From Cyclaneusma minus (Eukaryota; Ascomycota; Leotiomycetes; Marthamycetales; Marthamycetaceae), in NCBI GenBank assembly GCA_037179335.1, contig JAKZHN010000002.1, positions 1,922,001 through 1,986,000 on the forward strand: 64,000 nucleotides of DNA. Reading direction: 5' to 3'. Under the pieces are notes generated by a model, which worked only from the letters and a program-made list of their open reading frames with translations, searched no databases and had not been told where the DNA came from. The translations under genes were made by a program, and so were the position numbers. Shown here piece after piece: positions 45,201 to 55,440 of the stretch. How positions within the stretch are numbered: the stretch's first letter is position 1; each line of letters starts with the position of its first letter.

Positions 45201-48200
45201 ATATTAGAAATAATAAGCTTTTTGTTTTTCGGGATTTTAAATTTGATTTTATAAAATACTTATTAAATATTAATTTTAATTAAATATTTAGCCCTAAAAA
45301 TACGGAAAATAATATTTTTAATTAAAGGCAAAAAATAGCTTTTTTTTAATAAGCTTATTTAGCCTCTTATAATTAATATAAAACCAAAGTCCTTTATTAA
45401 GTTTTTTAATAAATAATATTAGAAAAATATAAAATATCTAGCTGGGTATAATAAAATCTAATTTAAAATAAGTTCAAAAATCTTGGCGAAAAATTATTGA
45501 TTTTTTTTTAAATTAGGCTATAAATAAAGCAAATTTGCTATAATATAGGATTTATAACCTTAATATAATAATTTTAAAATTTATATTCAAAAAATTAATA
45601 AAAAGCTTATTTATTAAAAAAAATAATTTAGCGCTTATAATATTTGAATATACAAAATTGCATTTTTTCCAGATTTCTTTTAAAGGCTTATTAATTTCCC
45701 TAATTAATATAATAAAAATTTGGATTTTGGTTTTTTTGGCCTAGCAAATATAATGGGCAAAGGCTAAAATATTAATAATATAGATTTAAATACATTTTAC
45801 TAGGCAATAGCGCTTAAAAACCCTATTTATTATTAAAGAAAAAAATTTAACACTTTGATTTATTAAAAAAAAATTAAAATATTTTTTAAAAAAAATTGCG
45901 CTTTTTTTAAAATTTTTAATGCTATAATTAACGGGCTATTTGCTCTTTTGAAAAACGGGATTTAGTGGTTTTTAAAAAAAATTAGCGAATAAAGGGGAAG
46001 CTAATGAATTTAAGGAATTTTTAAACAATTTCAAGCAAACGGCTAAAGGTTATTTAGAAATAATTTTAAAAAATAAAATAAAGGTATTTATATTACTATT
46101 TTATTTTATAGTATTACTTTTAATTGAATTTAGCGGTATTTGTTTTATATTAAATTGCTAAAATATATTAAAAATATTTAATTATTAAAATGCGCAAAAA
46201 GTCTTATTATTATTTAAAAAATCAATAAAAAATCATTTAATTAAATAAAAAAATATCAATATTGCTTTAGCTATTTTCACGAGGGCAATAATAGATTTAT
46301 AATATAGAATTGAGATTTATAAAAAAGCTTTAAATTTGGAAAGCCTATATTAAATGCGTTAAAAAAATAAAAGCCTTTTAAATATAAAAAAGGCCGGCTT
46401 TTTAATATATTGGAAATTTAATATATTATTTTACTATATAAAAAATTTATATTAAATGGTTTTTATATAATTATAATGGCCAAGAAAAAAATGGATTTTA
46501 TTAATAGCGTTATTAATTACTATATTATGCAATTTTAAATAGGCCTTTTTTAAAATTATGTTATAATATTTTAAATTAAAAATTATATAAAAAATAAATA
46601 AAAATTAGTGGTTTTAAATTTAAAGCTGGAAGTAAAAGGCTTAAATAATAAATATAAAAATATAGCTATTAAAGGCTATTATTAAAATAAATTTATATAA
46701 AATAATAAAATCCAAGCTATTATATTAAATAAATTTCGCTATAATAAAATAGTTAATAAAATTTCCCGTATTTGCTTTTATATTTCTTAAAATATTAATA
46801 ATAAATAATTTTGTATTTTTTAAAATAATAAAAATAATAAAAACATTAATAATTAAATATAAAGCATTTTTTAAAAAATAGGCAAAAACTAATATTATAT
46901 ATATTAGGCTATTAAATGCAATTTTATTGGCAGCTAGGTATTTTCTAGCTTAATAGCTAAAGCAATAGCCTTTGTTTTTAGCGGTATTTATTTTTATTAA
47001 GTCTTTTAGGCTTTTCTGGTTTTTTATTATTTATATTATAATTAATAGCATTAATATTTTTTTAAATATTTTTTGGATATATTTTAATATAATATTTATA
47101 TTTATTGTATTTAAAGTATTTAGGGCTTTTAAAGCTAATAAGTATTCAAAAAATGCCTAAAAAAAGCGCCGCTTATTTTTAAATTAAAAAAGCTTAAAAT
47201 CAAAGCGAATTTGAAAACATTAAAAGCTGAAAATATTAATGGAAAAAATAAAGGCCAAAATAGCTATGCGTTTAATATTTTTAATAAATAGCTTCCAGTT
47301 TTTTTTCCTTGGCAATAATAATTAATAGCTTTAAAAAGAATTTTAAAGCAAAAGCCTATTATGGCTTTTTAAAAATTAATGCTAATTTTGCATTATAGCT
47401 ATTAAATTAAAAAGTCCTTTAATATTTTTAATTAGATAAAAAGACTTTAAAAAAATAAAAAAAATAAAAAAATTGTAAAAGAGAGCTTTAAATTGCTATA
47501 AAAGCTATTCAAAAGCTTATAAAACCTTTTTATAATAAAAATGCAAATAACGGTATTATTATACTAAAAAAATAGCATATATTTATGAACAATTTTAGCC
47601 GCTTTATTTATAAAGCAGAAATAATTATTAATTAATTTGTTTTTTAGCTTAAATTTCCAAAGCTTTAAAAAAGTAATATTATTATATAATAAAAGCTTAA
47701 AAATGCGCTTAGTATAGCGCAAATTAAAGCTATTAAAAAGCATTTTAAATATTGGAAAATACTTGGCTAGCAGCTAAATTGGCAGCTAAATAATAATAAA
47801 TTAAATTTTAACTTTAAAATTGGATTTAGGCTATTTAAATAAAGCCAGGCCTGAAATTTTGATTTTTAGGGCTTTTAACAGCTTTAATTATTTTATAAAA
47901 ATAATCATTTAGCTACATATTATAAAGAGTTTTTTATTTTTTTTATTAGCTTGCAAAAGGTTTTTATTTAATATATATATATTTATTTATTTAATTATTT
48001 GCTTTTTTTATCTTTTAATAATAGCTATTTTCAAAGCCTATTTTTTAAAAAATAGCTTTTGGAGATTTTTAATTTTAAATAGGGCATTTTGGGCTTAATT
48101 ATAAATATAAACTAGCAATTTCTATTAGGCACTTTTAGGCTTTTTAAAAAAGATTTTGGCGGCCTTATAATTAGAGTTTGCAATGGAAAAAATTAATAGT

Positions 48201-48316
48201 TTGGGTTTTTTTATTCTATATAGCTTCAGCTTTAATAAAAAAACTAAGAAGACAAAGAAACGGTGTGGCTGCCTCAGGAGTGGCTGCCTAAGGCCTCCAC
48301 CTCTAACCCCGTAACA
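42210..48316 (-). mobile_element. RIP-degraded Ty3/gypsy LTR retrotransposon
   Basis: The element starts TGTCACGGAGACC and ends CCCCGTAACA, with the 5-bp target duplication CGAGG on both sides (42205-42209 and 48317-48321). The interior is extremely AT-rich, as expected from RIP. The left LTR is about 42210-42421. It shares AGCTTTAGCTTTAATAAAAA and GTGGCTG...GGCTGC...TAAGGCC with the right end (48220-48316), but the outer half of the right LTR cannot be traced. A gypsy reverse-transcriptase core is readable on the minus strand at 45056-45199, so the element runs right to left. No intact ORF remains. A non-degraded solo LTR of this family is at 17438-17640. Confidence 0.85.
45056..45199 (-). 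pseudogene. Reverse-transcriptase core remnant of the gypsy element
   Basis: Forty-eight minus-strand codons align by eye with the Ty3/gypsy palm. Readable pieces are FGQF, FRLYNN, QLINNIL and YINNFFIYS, which correspond to FGxF, FGLxNAP, xLINDIL and the catalytic YxDDILIYS block. The catalytic Asp pair reads Asn-Asn, and Trp and Gln positions read as stops, exactly the changes expected from G-to-A RIP on this strand. Confidence 0.75.
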
Positions 48317-48360
48317 CGAGGACTAAAGAGAAATCCCAGTAACTGGTGATGGTCTAAAAT

Positions 48361-48478
48361 CTAGATGGCTAAAAGAAGTCCAAGTGACCAAGAGAAACCA
48401 CAATAACTGGAAAAGGTTCAAATGATTGAAAATTAGTCCAAGTAATCAGGAGAAATCCAAGTAGCTAGAAGCTATAGA
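48361..48478. repeat. 19-nt minisatellite, about six units
   Basis: Units such as AAGAAGTCCAAGTGACCAA, GAGAAACCACAATAACTGG, AAAAGGTTCAAATGATTGA and GAGAAATCCAAGTAGCTAG follow at 19-20 nt. Confidence 0.65.
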
Positions 48479-48911
48479 CTCAGCATATGAAATACAAAAT
48501 TTGGTAGCGTGTTAGGAATTTCCTAAGTGGCTAGACTGAGTATTAATAAAAGCGATCTAATTATCCCCATTCTCAGAAAGGGGGCAACGTTTGAAGGCTC
48601 TAGAAGTCGCTCTTGACTCGCCGGACCGCTGTCGATTCACCACACGCCCTAACTCGCTGGTTGAAAGCCCAATAGACTGGATAAAGATCAAAGACAAGCA
48701 CACATACCCTGATTCATATCCTGAGCCATTTTTGAGCTGTTCAGATGCCCGCCTGACAGTCTAGACAGGCCACGCGCCACGAGACTTCATATTGCAGTTT
48801 TTGTGACTGCATACTTTCTGTTCCGATATCACCAGGTGTGGTCAGAGCTCCATACCCAGAGCTCCACCACCACCACTCTCTACCCTGCCTTAGGCCGCCA
48901 CGCCAGCCGCT

Positions 48912-48925
48912 GGGTATATATACCC
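48912..48925. promoter_or_regulatory. Palindromic TATA-like site
   Basis: GGGTATATATACCC is a perfect 14-bp palindrome containing a TATATATA core. It lies 735 bp upstream of F-box paralogue 1, which is far for its core promoter. The role is unknown. Confidence 0.3.
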
Positions 48926-49660
48926 ATAGCAAAGGAGCTTTTCATGAATACGCTCAACCATGCACAGACCTCTATTGCTTGCTATCTATTTATCTCCTAT
49001 TAGCGATCAGTTCATTCTACCACTTGATACCAACATTTTCTGAACAAATCCGGATTCCTGTAGTTGCCCAGCACGGGCAGAGCAGAGTCTTTTTTTTTGG
49101 AATTTTCTTATGTTCAAGCTTTTTCCAGGCTGTGAGTTGAAGGCTCTTTTGGCCAAGATAGCTAGGTAGTTATACATCCTTGGCTTTCATTTGAGGTTCT
49201 ACTTGCTGTAAATATCAACTTGAAGCCTTGAAGTCTTCCATACTAGACCAGACTTGCCAGACGACTTGAAGATTCCAGAATGTTCTTGGCCTTACTTGGA
49301 GTCCATCTCTTTAATCATAGTTGGCAGCAAACCTGAAGTTCCGCTTTTAGAAAGAGAAATCTTAGGTGCCAAAGAGAGAACTGGCTTGCTGATTGCCTTA
49401 GAATATCGGGTTCCTAGAATATGAGGCAGAGATGTGTGCATCTTTTATCCGAGCAAACTGCCTTCAGGCAAAACGGCGAAGGTCAAGTGATATTGCTTAC
49501 TTCACATGACACGGAGCGTGATTTGAACGCGCTAAACGTCAGATCCGGCCTGACCATCTCTCCCACCCAACTCCTCCTCCACTCTTTGGCCTCTACATAG
49601 TTCACGCATTCGCCACTCCACCTTCAACTCAACCAGCACTACCCTCATAACATCGTGAAG

Positions 49661-51337
49661 ATGGACGTTTTCAACTTCACGGCACCTGGCCTTTCATGGC
49701 CTGCCCCGATCCCGCCTTCCGACAGAGCAATAGTGCCAAACGAGCTGCTGTTGAAGATCTTCACCCAAGTCAGCTGTCGCACCCTCAAGAACCTGCGATT
49801 TGCGAACAAAAACTTCGCCGAGCTTGCAGCTGAGCTCCTCTTCAAAGAGGTTTTCATTGTCTTGCTTCCCGAATCTTTGAAGAAGCTTGTCGCCATCAGC
49901 GTCTCTCCACACCTCGCGAAGCACATCGAGAACATCGTTGTCTTGACCAGTACAGTCGACGCGCGTTGGTCAGACTTCACTTTCCACGAATTCCAGAAAT
50001 ACGGAGAGAAGCTGGACAAGAAGCAGTTCCACGGTCGGTCCGATCCAGCTCCTATGGATCTATGGGAGCGTAGAAGTGGGCTTTGGACCTACGAGCACTG
50101 GCAAAACCTGGAATCTATCTCTGGAGAACAACACCAGTTCATTGCCAGCGGTGCCCCTCGAAGGCTGCTAGCTGGTATCTTCAACGCCTTGCCGAAGCTC
50201 ACCAGCATGGATTTGACCAATTACTCGTACCTCCAAGGCCGTGAGTTCACAGCCTCCGTGAACGAAGAAGAGGCCACAGCCCGCCAATTCAGCAAGTTCC
50301 ATCCGATCCTAACGACACTACTTAAGAAGTTCCGTCTTGAGCCCCAAGAGCTCTTTTACGATGAAAGTATCCAGATGCGAAATGCAGATTTTGAGCCTCA
50401 GCCCTCTGTCCTGGGTCCTCTCTTTCACGCACTTGGAACTTCGCGACGTAGGATGGCCAGGCTTTCCGTTCACTCTATCCCCTGGAGTAATTGGGATGGC
50501 ATTCCTTTATCATTGAACTCGGTTCTTACTTCCCCCAATAACTATGTTTCCCAAGCCTTCGAGAAGCTCGAGACCCTATCCGTCGCCTTCGACATGACGA
50601 ACCGTTGGGCCTCTAGTGGCGACAAAGCTCAATACTCCATGATGGTTAGGTTCTTGAATACCGCGACCAACTTGTTACACCTCACAATCATCACGCGTAC
50701 GGGAATGTTTCCCGGCTCTCCCCCTGAGGAAGCTACCAACGCCCTCCTGAGCAGACTGCGCCTCCCGCAACTGCGGAAGCTACACCTCACAGGTGGATTG
50801 ACCCACGACAGGGCTGTGATTGATTTCTTGCAGCATCACGCAAGTACTCTGGAAACCCTGCAGATACCTGAAATTGAGATGATCAATACAATAGTCACTC
50901 AACCCTCCAACCTGGCCGACTTGTTCTGTTCCAACACAAAGAAGATGGATCCCAACGATCTCTCAAAGTCGTGTGCACGAGCAATGAAGATCCCGAACGC
51001 CTGGAAAAATGTCCTCCGCCACATGCCTCTCATGCCGGCCATCCAAAGATTCGAATTTCTCGGCGCACGGGATGGACAGTCAGTAGCATTGGAGGCAGTC
51101 ATCCGCAACTGGGACAACGAATTCGGACAAGGAAATCAAGATATTGCCGGCTATGATCGTCAGTATGGTTTTGCCATCGCAGACCTCATGATTGCTGTGG
51201 CCAAGGGGAAGAAGGATGCGAAAGGCGGCGACTTCGATGCTTTGGTGCCCCGATTTGGCGAACCCAAGCTGTACCTTCCCGTCTCGCGGAGTGCCGAAGA
51301 AGATGCTAGGATGATGTTTCAACGTCTGTTCTTCTAG
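49661..51337 (+). CDS. F-box protein, paralogue 1
   Basis: A single exon encodes 558 aa from the ATG at 49661. The F-box spans about 25-62 (VPNELLLKIFTQVSCRTLKN). The following region shares with the two other paralogues the segments FKEVFIVLLPESLKKL, a later FLQHHASTLETLQ and KIPNAWKNVLRHMPLMP. The middle part has regular Leu-rich spacing and may fold as irregular leucine-rich repeats, the usual substrate-binding part of SCF adaptors. The target protein is unknown. The three paralogues have diverged far enough that RIP would not recognise them now. The gene sits between the degraded retrotransposon and F-box paralogue 2, on the same strand. Confidence 0.85.
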   Translation: MDVFNFTAPGLSWPAPIPPSDRAIVPNELLLKIFTQVSCRTLKNLRFANKNFAELAAELLFKEVFIVLLPESLKKLVAISVSPHLAKHIENIVVLTSTVDARWSDFTFHEFQKYGEKLDKKQFHGRSDPAPMDLWERRSGLWTYEHWQNLESISGEQHQFIASGAPRRLLAGIFNALPKLTSMDLTNYSYLQGREFTASVNEEEATARQFSKFHPILTTLLKKFRLEPQELFYDESIQMRNADFEPQPSVLGPLFHALGTSRRRMARLSVHSIPWSNWDGIPLSLNSVLTSPNNYVSQAFEKLETLSVAFDMTNRWASSGDKAQYSMMVRFLNTATNLLHLTIITRTGMFPGSPPEEATNALLSRLRLPQLRKLHLTGGLTHDRAVIDFLQHHASTLETLQIPEIEMINTIVTQPSNLADLFCSNTKKMDPNDLSKSCARAMKIPNAWKNVLRHMPLMPAIQRFEFLGARDGQSVALEAVIRNWDNEFGQGNQDIAGYDRQYGFAIADLMIAVAKGKKDAKGGDFDALVPRFGEPKLYLPVSRSAEEDARMMFQRLFF

Positions 51338-52948
51338 ATGGGATCGGTTCAGATCAACGTATCTGGCATTCTTGCGACTCGTCTTTGGGGAAGTTAGCTA
51401 CTGGTATTCTGAGACCAGAGACTTCGACCCCCAATCTTGGGCATAGCTCATAGTTCCAGCAGAAATCGAGCACATTCCCACTGTATTGTTTCAATGTCGT
51501 GAATGCGATTTGCTCTACAACTTCATGAAGCGCCACTGGAGGACTGTTTGCCGATAGAACCACGCGGAATGCTTCCTTTGTATCCTAGCCCTTTGTAGTG
51601 AGAGATCTTAGACGGGAAGCTCTCTCCAAAAGAGCTCCTTCCTTCTGTAAATCACAACCACGCTGTTACCAGGATACCACACCTGTGCTAGTACGCGATT
51701 TCACCACCCTTAGTGATGCCGGCTAAGACTGCAGATTCCAGAACTTCGCTATATCCAGTGAATCTACGACCAGAAAATGAAATTCCGATAAATTTACTAG
51801 CACTCGGGAGCCTCGATGTCTCACCAGATGATTATTGATTTAGGTAGGCAAGTAAAGTCAATTGGAGTTGTGACCCTGAAACAAGCACAATACGTGGCAA
51901 AACATGTTATCGAGAATATCCAGATGTCTGAATCTTGAAGTCAACATCACTACATACCTACCGTCTACTACAACCATATCCTCGATATAGTAAGCTGGGT
52001 CAGGCGCGAAACCTAAGAATATCGTCCTGGTCGATTCTATCACAAGGTGCTGAAACTCACCATTGCTGAATATCCAAAATTCGCTGGTCAAGAGCTGCTG
52101 GCTGGCGGACGTTGCTTGAGCCTCGAACCTCCTTTTCCCACACGCCGATCTCGTTTTTGAGCAGCGCCCGTTTCTCGGCAAATTGAGTCCCTGAGGATCT
52201 ACGATCTATGGATTTTGACAATTAGGAAGGAGCATCTTCAAACGGATCACAGGAAAGCGGGATTTGTGTGGATGTTCTCGAAGAGCCTTCAAAACTTCGT
52301 GAGAAGCTCTGACATGGCAAACATTCATGTCTTCAACGCGTTGAGAGGGCAGTATCCGTTCTGCATAGCAGACCACTTCCCACTCATGAGGGAAGTTCCA
52401 TTCTTCTTGACGTCAACCTACTCGTCCAAAACGATTGTCTATACATTCAAATGCGATCACAGTGAGAGCGACCCGTCAAGGTGGTTTGCGTCTGCCACTG
52501 GAGAAATCAATTAGTTTCTGGTAAGGAGTTTTGACGACAGCAAGCCGCAAGGGCTCGTATTTGGTAAGCATGTTGTGTCTGTCTGGTATACGAAAAGATG
52601 AAAATCATGATGTGTACTTTACGAACCCTCTTCTTCACATTCGAGGCCGGACTCGTCGTGTCCCATAGTTCCGCTTACCACCTGAACCGCGCAAGCACAG
52701 GCGAGATTTCATTTAAGCGCGGCCACACCATCCTTAAAACCACTCCGCGCCGGCTGTTCTGCGCTGCCTTCTTCCTTGAACATTCGACTTGCCTGTCGCG
52801 CTCTCTCTTCCATCGCGCCACCGATCAGCAATACGAATCAGGCCCATCACCTCCTACCTCGACGCTCTGTTCCTCCATTCCCAGACACTCCTCCTCGATA
52901 CCCTCTACTGCCTCAACGCATGCGACTCTTTCTCCTCTCGCATTGAAG
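51338..52948. other. Intergenic region between F-box paralogues 1 and 2
   Basis: An ORF at 52215-52514 lacks an ATG near its start, and minus-strand ORFs at 51354-51563 and 51858-52181 match nothing I recognise. They could be remnants of a decayed gene. No repeat or RNA gene is seen. Confidence 0.4.
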
Positions 52949-54757
52949 ATGGCCTCACCGGAAACCACAGCATCTTCAGCGACCGACATGGCTCCATCAG
53001 CAGCTGTCACAACCTCACCAGCGACTACCTTGGTCCCGCAATTGCAAGAGACTGAGTTTGCTTCACCAGCGGATGGCGCAACCTCACCGCGCGCAGTTGC
53101 GGCCTCATCAGCTGCTGCCACGCCTCTCCGGCCACCATCCACTAGCGCCCCAGTTCCGAATGAGATGCTTCTGAGGATCTTCTCGTACGTCGATGACTTC
53201 GGTACGCTCAAGAGCGCTCGACTTGCTGGCCGATGCTTGGAAGCCATCGCGGCCGAATTCCTCTTCAAGGAAGTCTACATCATGTTTCTGCCAGAGTCGA
53301 TGGCCAAGCTGGACCATATCAGTACAACCCCGGCGTTCGCAAGACATGTGGAACGGATTATCTTGATGGGCAACATCATCGACCCAGACTGGGAGTTAAT
53401 ATCGTATGAGGGGTTTCGCGAGTTCCGCTCGCATGAGATGGTTGTCAAGTCTTGCCCAGACAGCCATGATGACGGACGGATGTCAAGCGATGACGAGAGG
53501 GTCGAGCTATGGGACGCCAAACACTGGAGGGAGCTGAAGTCCATCCGCACCGAGCAGGAACAATTTTTCCAGAATGGTGACGCCCAAAGATCGCTAGCCA
53601 CTGCCCTCGCCTCATTACCGAGACTCCGATCTATGGAGCTCCGCTGGTGGCAAGAACCCAATGGACCAGAAAATGGACCAGAATTCATTCCCATCATCTC
53701 CAATCTGATGAGCCGACTTCTCCTTGAGCCTCAAGATCTGTTCTTTGACGAGGCTATGGAACGGCATGACAGTGAATCCGAGGAATTTTGGGGGCCACCT
53801 TGCGCTTTGACTACGCTATTCCGTGCATTGGGGACCTCGGAGCACAGATTGACTGAACTTTCAATTGAGCATGTCCCACGGCTCCAGTGGTTGGAGGGCA
53901 GCGACTCATTGCGTGAGATGCTGAACTCCGACAATTACATTCCACTAGCGCTTGAAAGGCTGGAGACACTGCATGTTACCCTTGATATCGGATCGTCATT
54001 TGGAGAAGCAACCTATGACTTGATCGCTCAGTTTTTCGGTTCTGCGCCGAACTTGAAAGACCTCGGGATACTCACCCACTGGGGTTACTGGTCTCCGCAG
54101 TACGCCCCTATCTCAGGTATTCTCGATATGCTACAACTTCGGACTCTCAAAAATTTCCGCCTCGGATCTGGATGCGCCAGCGAACGAGCAATGACTAGCT
54201 TCATGCAGCGTCACGCTAGCACTTTGGAAACCTTCGAAACTTCAACATTGATTTTGGAAACCCCGCCAGGTGCCATTTCTACGACCGTTGCACAGAGTCA
54301 GAATAATGGCGCATCAAAGTCTGAAGAGGAGATGACCATCTATGAACTGGCGTTACAAATTCCAAGTTCTTGGGACAACGTAATACGCAATACGCCCCTT
54401 ATGCCAAATATCAAGAGAATTCATATCGGGGAGGCGATGGACAAGCAAATCGAAGCTTTGAGAACTCTGGACCGCAATCGTTATAAGGGCGCTCCTCTGT
54501 ATCAAATTCTGGACCGCAATCGGGACAAGGGTGCTTTCCAGTATCTCCATGCTTTCGATATCTCTCAATTTATGCTTTCTATCGCAATGGGACGAACGGA
54601 CACGAGATACGAGAATTTCCACTCGTTGCTACCGCGATTCGGCGGTCTTGAGCTGAAGAAATACGCCATAATGAGGGAGGAAGCCATGAGCCCGGAAAGG
54701 AGGAATCAAGAGAGGGCTCAAATGAGTAGATGGCTCACAGAGGACATCGACATCTGA
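52949..54757 (+). CDS. F-box protein, paralogue 2
   Basis: The preferred ATG at 52949 gives 602 aa. An in-frame ATG at 52598 would add 117 residues without family resemblance. Both paralogue 1 and this ATG are preceded by GAAG. Residues 1-68 are Ala/Ser/Thr-rich and absent from the other paralogues. The F-box is at about 69-106 (VPNEMLLRIFSYVDDFGTLK), followed by FKEVYIMFLPESMAKL, FMQRHASTLETFE and QIPSSWDNVIRNTPLMP. A 14-codon tandem duplication near 54467-54550 repeats LDRNRxKGA. The presumed role is an SCF ubiquitin-ligase adaptor with unknown substrate. Confidence 0.82.
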   Translation: MASPETTASSATDMAPSAAVTTSPATTLVPQLQETEFASPADGATSPRAVAASSAAATPLRPPSTSAPVPNEMLLRIFSYVDDFGTLKSARLAGRCLEAIAAEFLFKEVYIMFLPESMAKLDHISTTPAFARHVERIILMGNIIDPDWELISYEGFREFRSHEMVVKSCPDSHDDGRMSSDDERVELWDAKHWRELKSIRTEQEQFFQNGDAQRSLATALASLPRLRSMELRWWQEPNGPENGPEFIPIISNLMSRLLLEPQDLFFDEAMERHDSESEEFWGPPCALTTLFRALGTSEHRLTELSIEHVPRLQWLEGSDSLREMLNSDNYIPLALERLETLHVTLDIGSSFGEATYDLIAQFFGSAPNLKDLGILTHWGYWSPQYAPISGILDMLQLRTLKNFRLGSGCASERAMTSFMQRHASTLETFETSTLILETPPGAISTTVAQSQNNGASKSEEEMTIYELALQIPSSWDNVIRNTPLMPNIKRIHIGEAMDKQIEALRTLDRNRYKGAPLYQILDRNRDKGAFQYLHAFDISQFMLSIAMGRTDTRYENFHSLLPRFGGLELKKYAIMREEAMSPERRNQERAQMSRWLTEDIDI

Positions 54758-55127
54758 AGATGGACCCGGATTGAACTGTCTTCACCTCGGCATCTCTAAG
54801 GCCGCATCAGTACATCACATCCACTACGACCAGTTCACGCACGGCAAAGTCTACTGAAATTTCATCAGTCAACACTCTCATCTACGGAAGCATTCGAAGG
54901 TAGCTTCAGGCCTGTAGACGGTGGTTGGGGGATGGATCGGTCTCGCAAAGCAGTGATAGGGGCTATTGTTCCTTGACACCAGACAAACTTCAATTCTGAT
55001 TCTGCTGGTAGCTCTTAGGAAACCTAGCAATGGATCAGATCTGAAACATATCATCCTCATGCTGCAAATGTGAAAACTGTGTTTTAATTCCCCCCTATCG
55101 AGTTACGAATTGACCTGGAAATTTAGA
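54758..55127. other. 3' flank of F-box paralogue 2
   Basis: This is untranslated or intergenic sequence. No features are recognised before the 69-bp direct repeat at 55128. Confidence 0.4.
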
Positions 55128-55196
55128 TTGTGTTACTGTGAAACTGTGATAACTTCAGTTTTGTTTGCGGCTTGTGCCAGACTATGAATATATGTA
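55128..55196. repeat. 69-bp direct repeat, left copy
   Basis: TTGTGTTACTGTGAAACTGT and onwards aligns without gaps, at about 85% identity by eye, with 60598-60666. The two copies abut the two outer ends of the TIR element at 55197-60597. Confidence 0.75.
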
Positions 55197-55346
55197 GGGG
55201 TGAGCTGAATCCCGACTGGAGTTTTGAACTCCAGGAAGGCTAGGTCCAATTGGGCTACCGCCTTGATAAAGGGGAGTTGGTCTTACAGACACATTTCTCT
55301 CATAAACCAAAGTTGCTTTCTTTCTTTCTTTTGGGGTGACGGTTTC

Positions 55347-55440
55347 TAGGAACAATCCGGGTTATCTTGAATATTTCAGGTTACTTTGAATGTTCCTGGG
55401 GATTTTGAATATTTCGAATGATTCTAAATATTCATGGTTA
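55347..55440. repeat. 19-nt minisatellite inside the TIR element
   Basis: Units ATTTCAGGTTACTTTGAAT, GTTCCTGGGGATTTTGAAT and ATTTCGAATGATTCTAAAT follow at exactly 19 nt. A few further units lie at about 55690-55745. Confidence 0.65.

Larger units (their letters stand above)
48322..49660. other. Intergenic region upstream of F-box paralogue 1
   Basis: A 19-nt minisatellite (48361-48478) lies next to the retrotransposon end. A 14-bp perfect palindrome, GGGTATATATACCC, is at 48912-48925, followed by AGCAAAGGAGC. No gene is supported. C/A-rich sequence before 49660 is probably the leader of the F-box gene. Confidence 0.5.

Noticed and set aside
42504..47160. Short hydrophobic ORFs in the AT-rich block
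   Set aside because: Ile/Phe/Asn-rich translations of RIP-degraded DNA; they do not follow the reverse-transcriptase frame.
52215..52514. Possible 99-codon gene between F-box paralogues
   Set aside because: The open frame begins with TTG and its first ATG is about 20 codons inside; no homologue recognised.
55200..55275. Minus-strand tRNA-like segment
   Set aside because: It has A-box-like TAGCCCAATTGG and a T-arm-like hairpin but lacks an anticodon arm; it lies at a transposon end.
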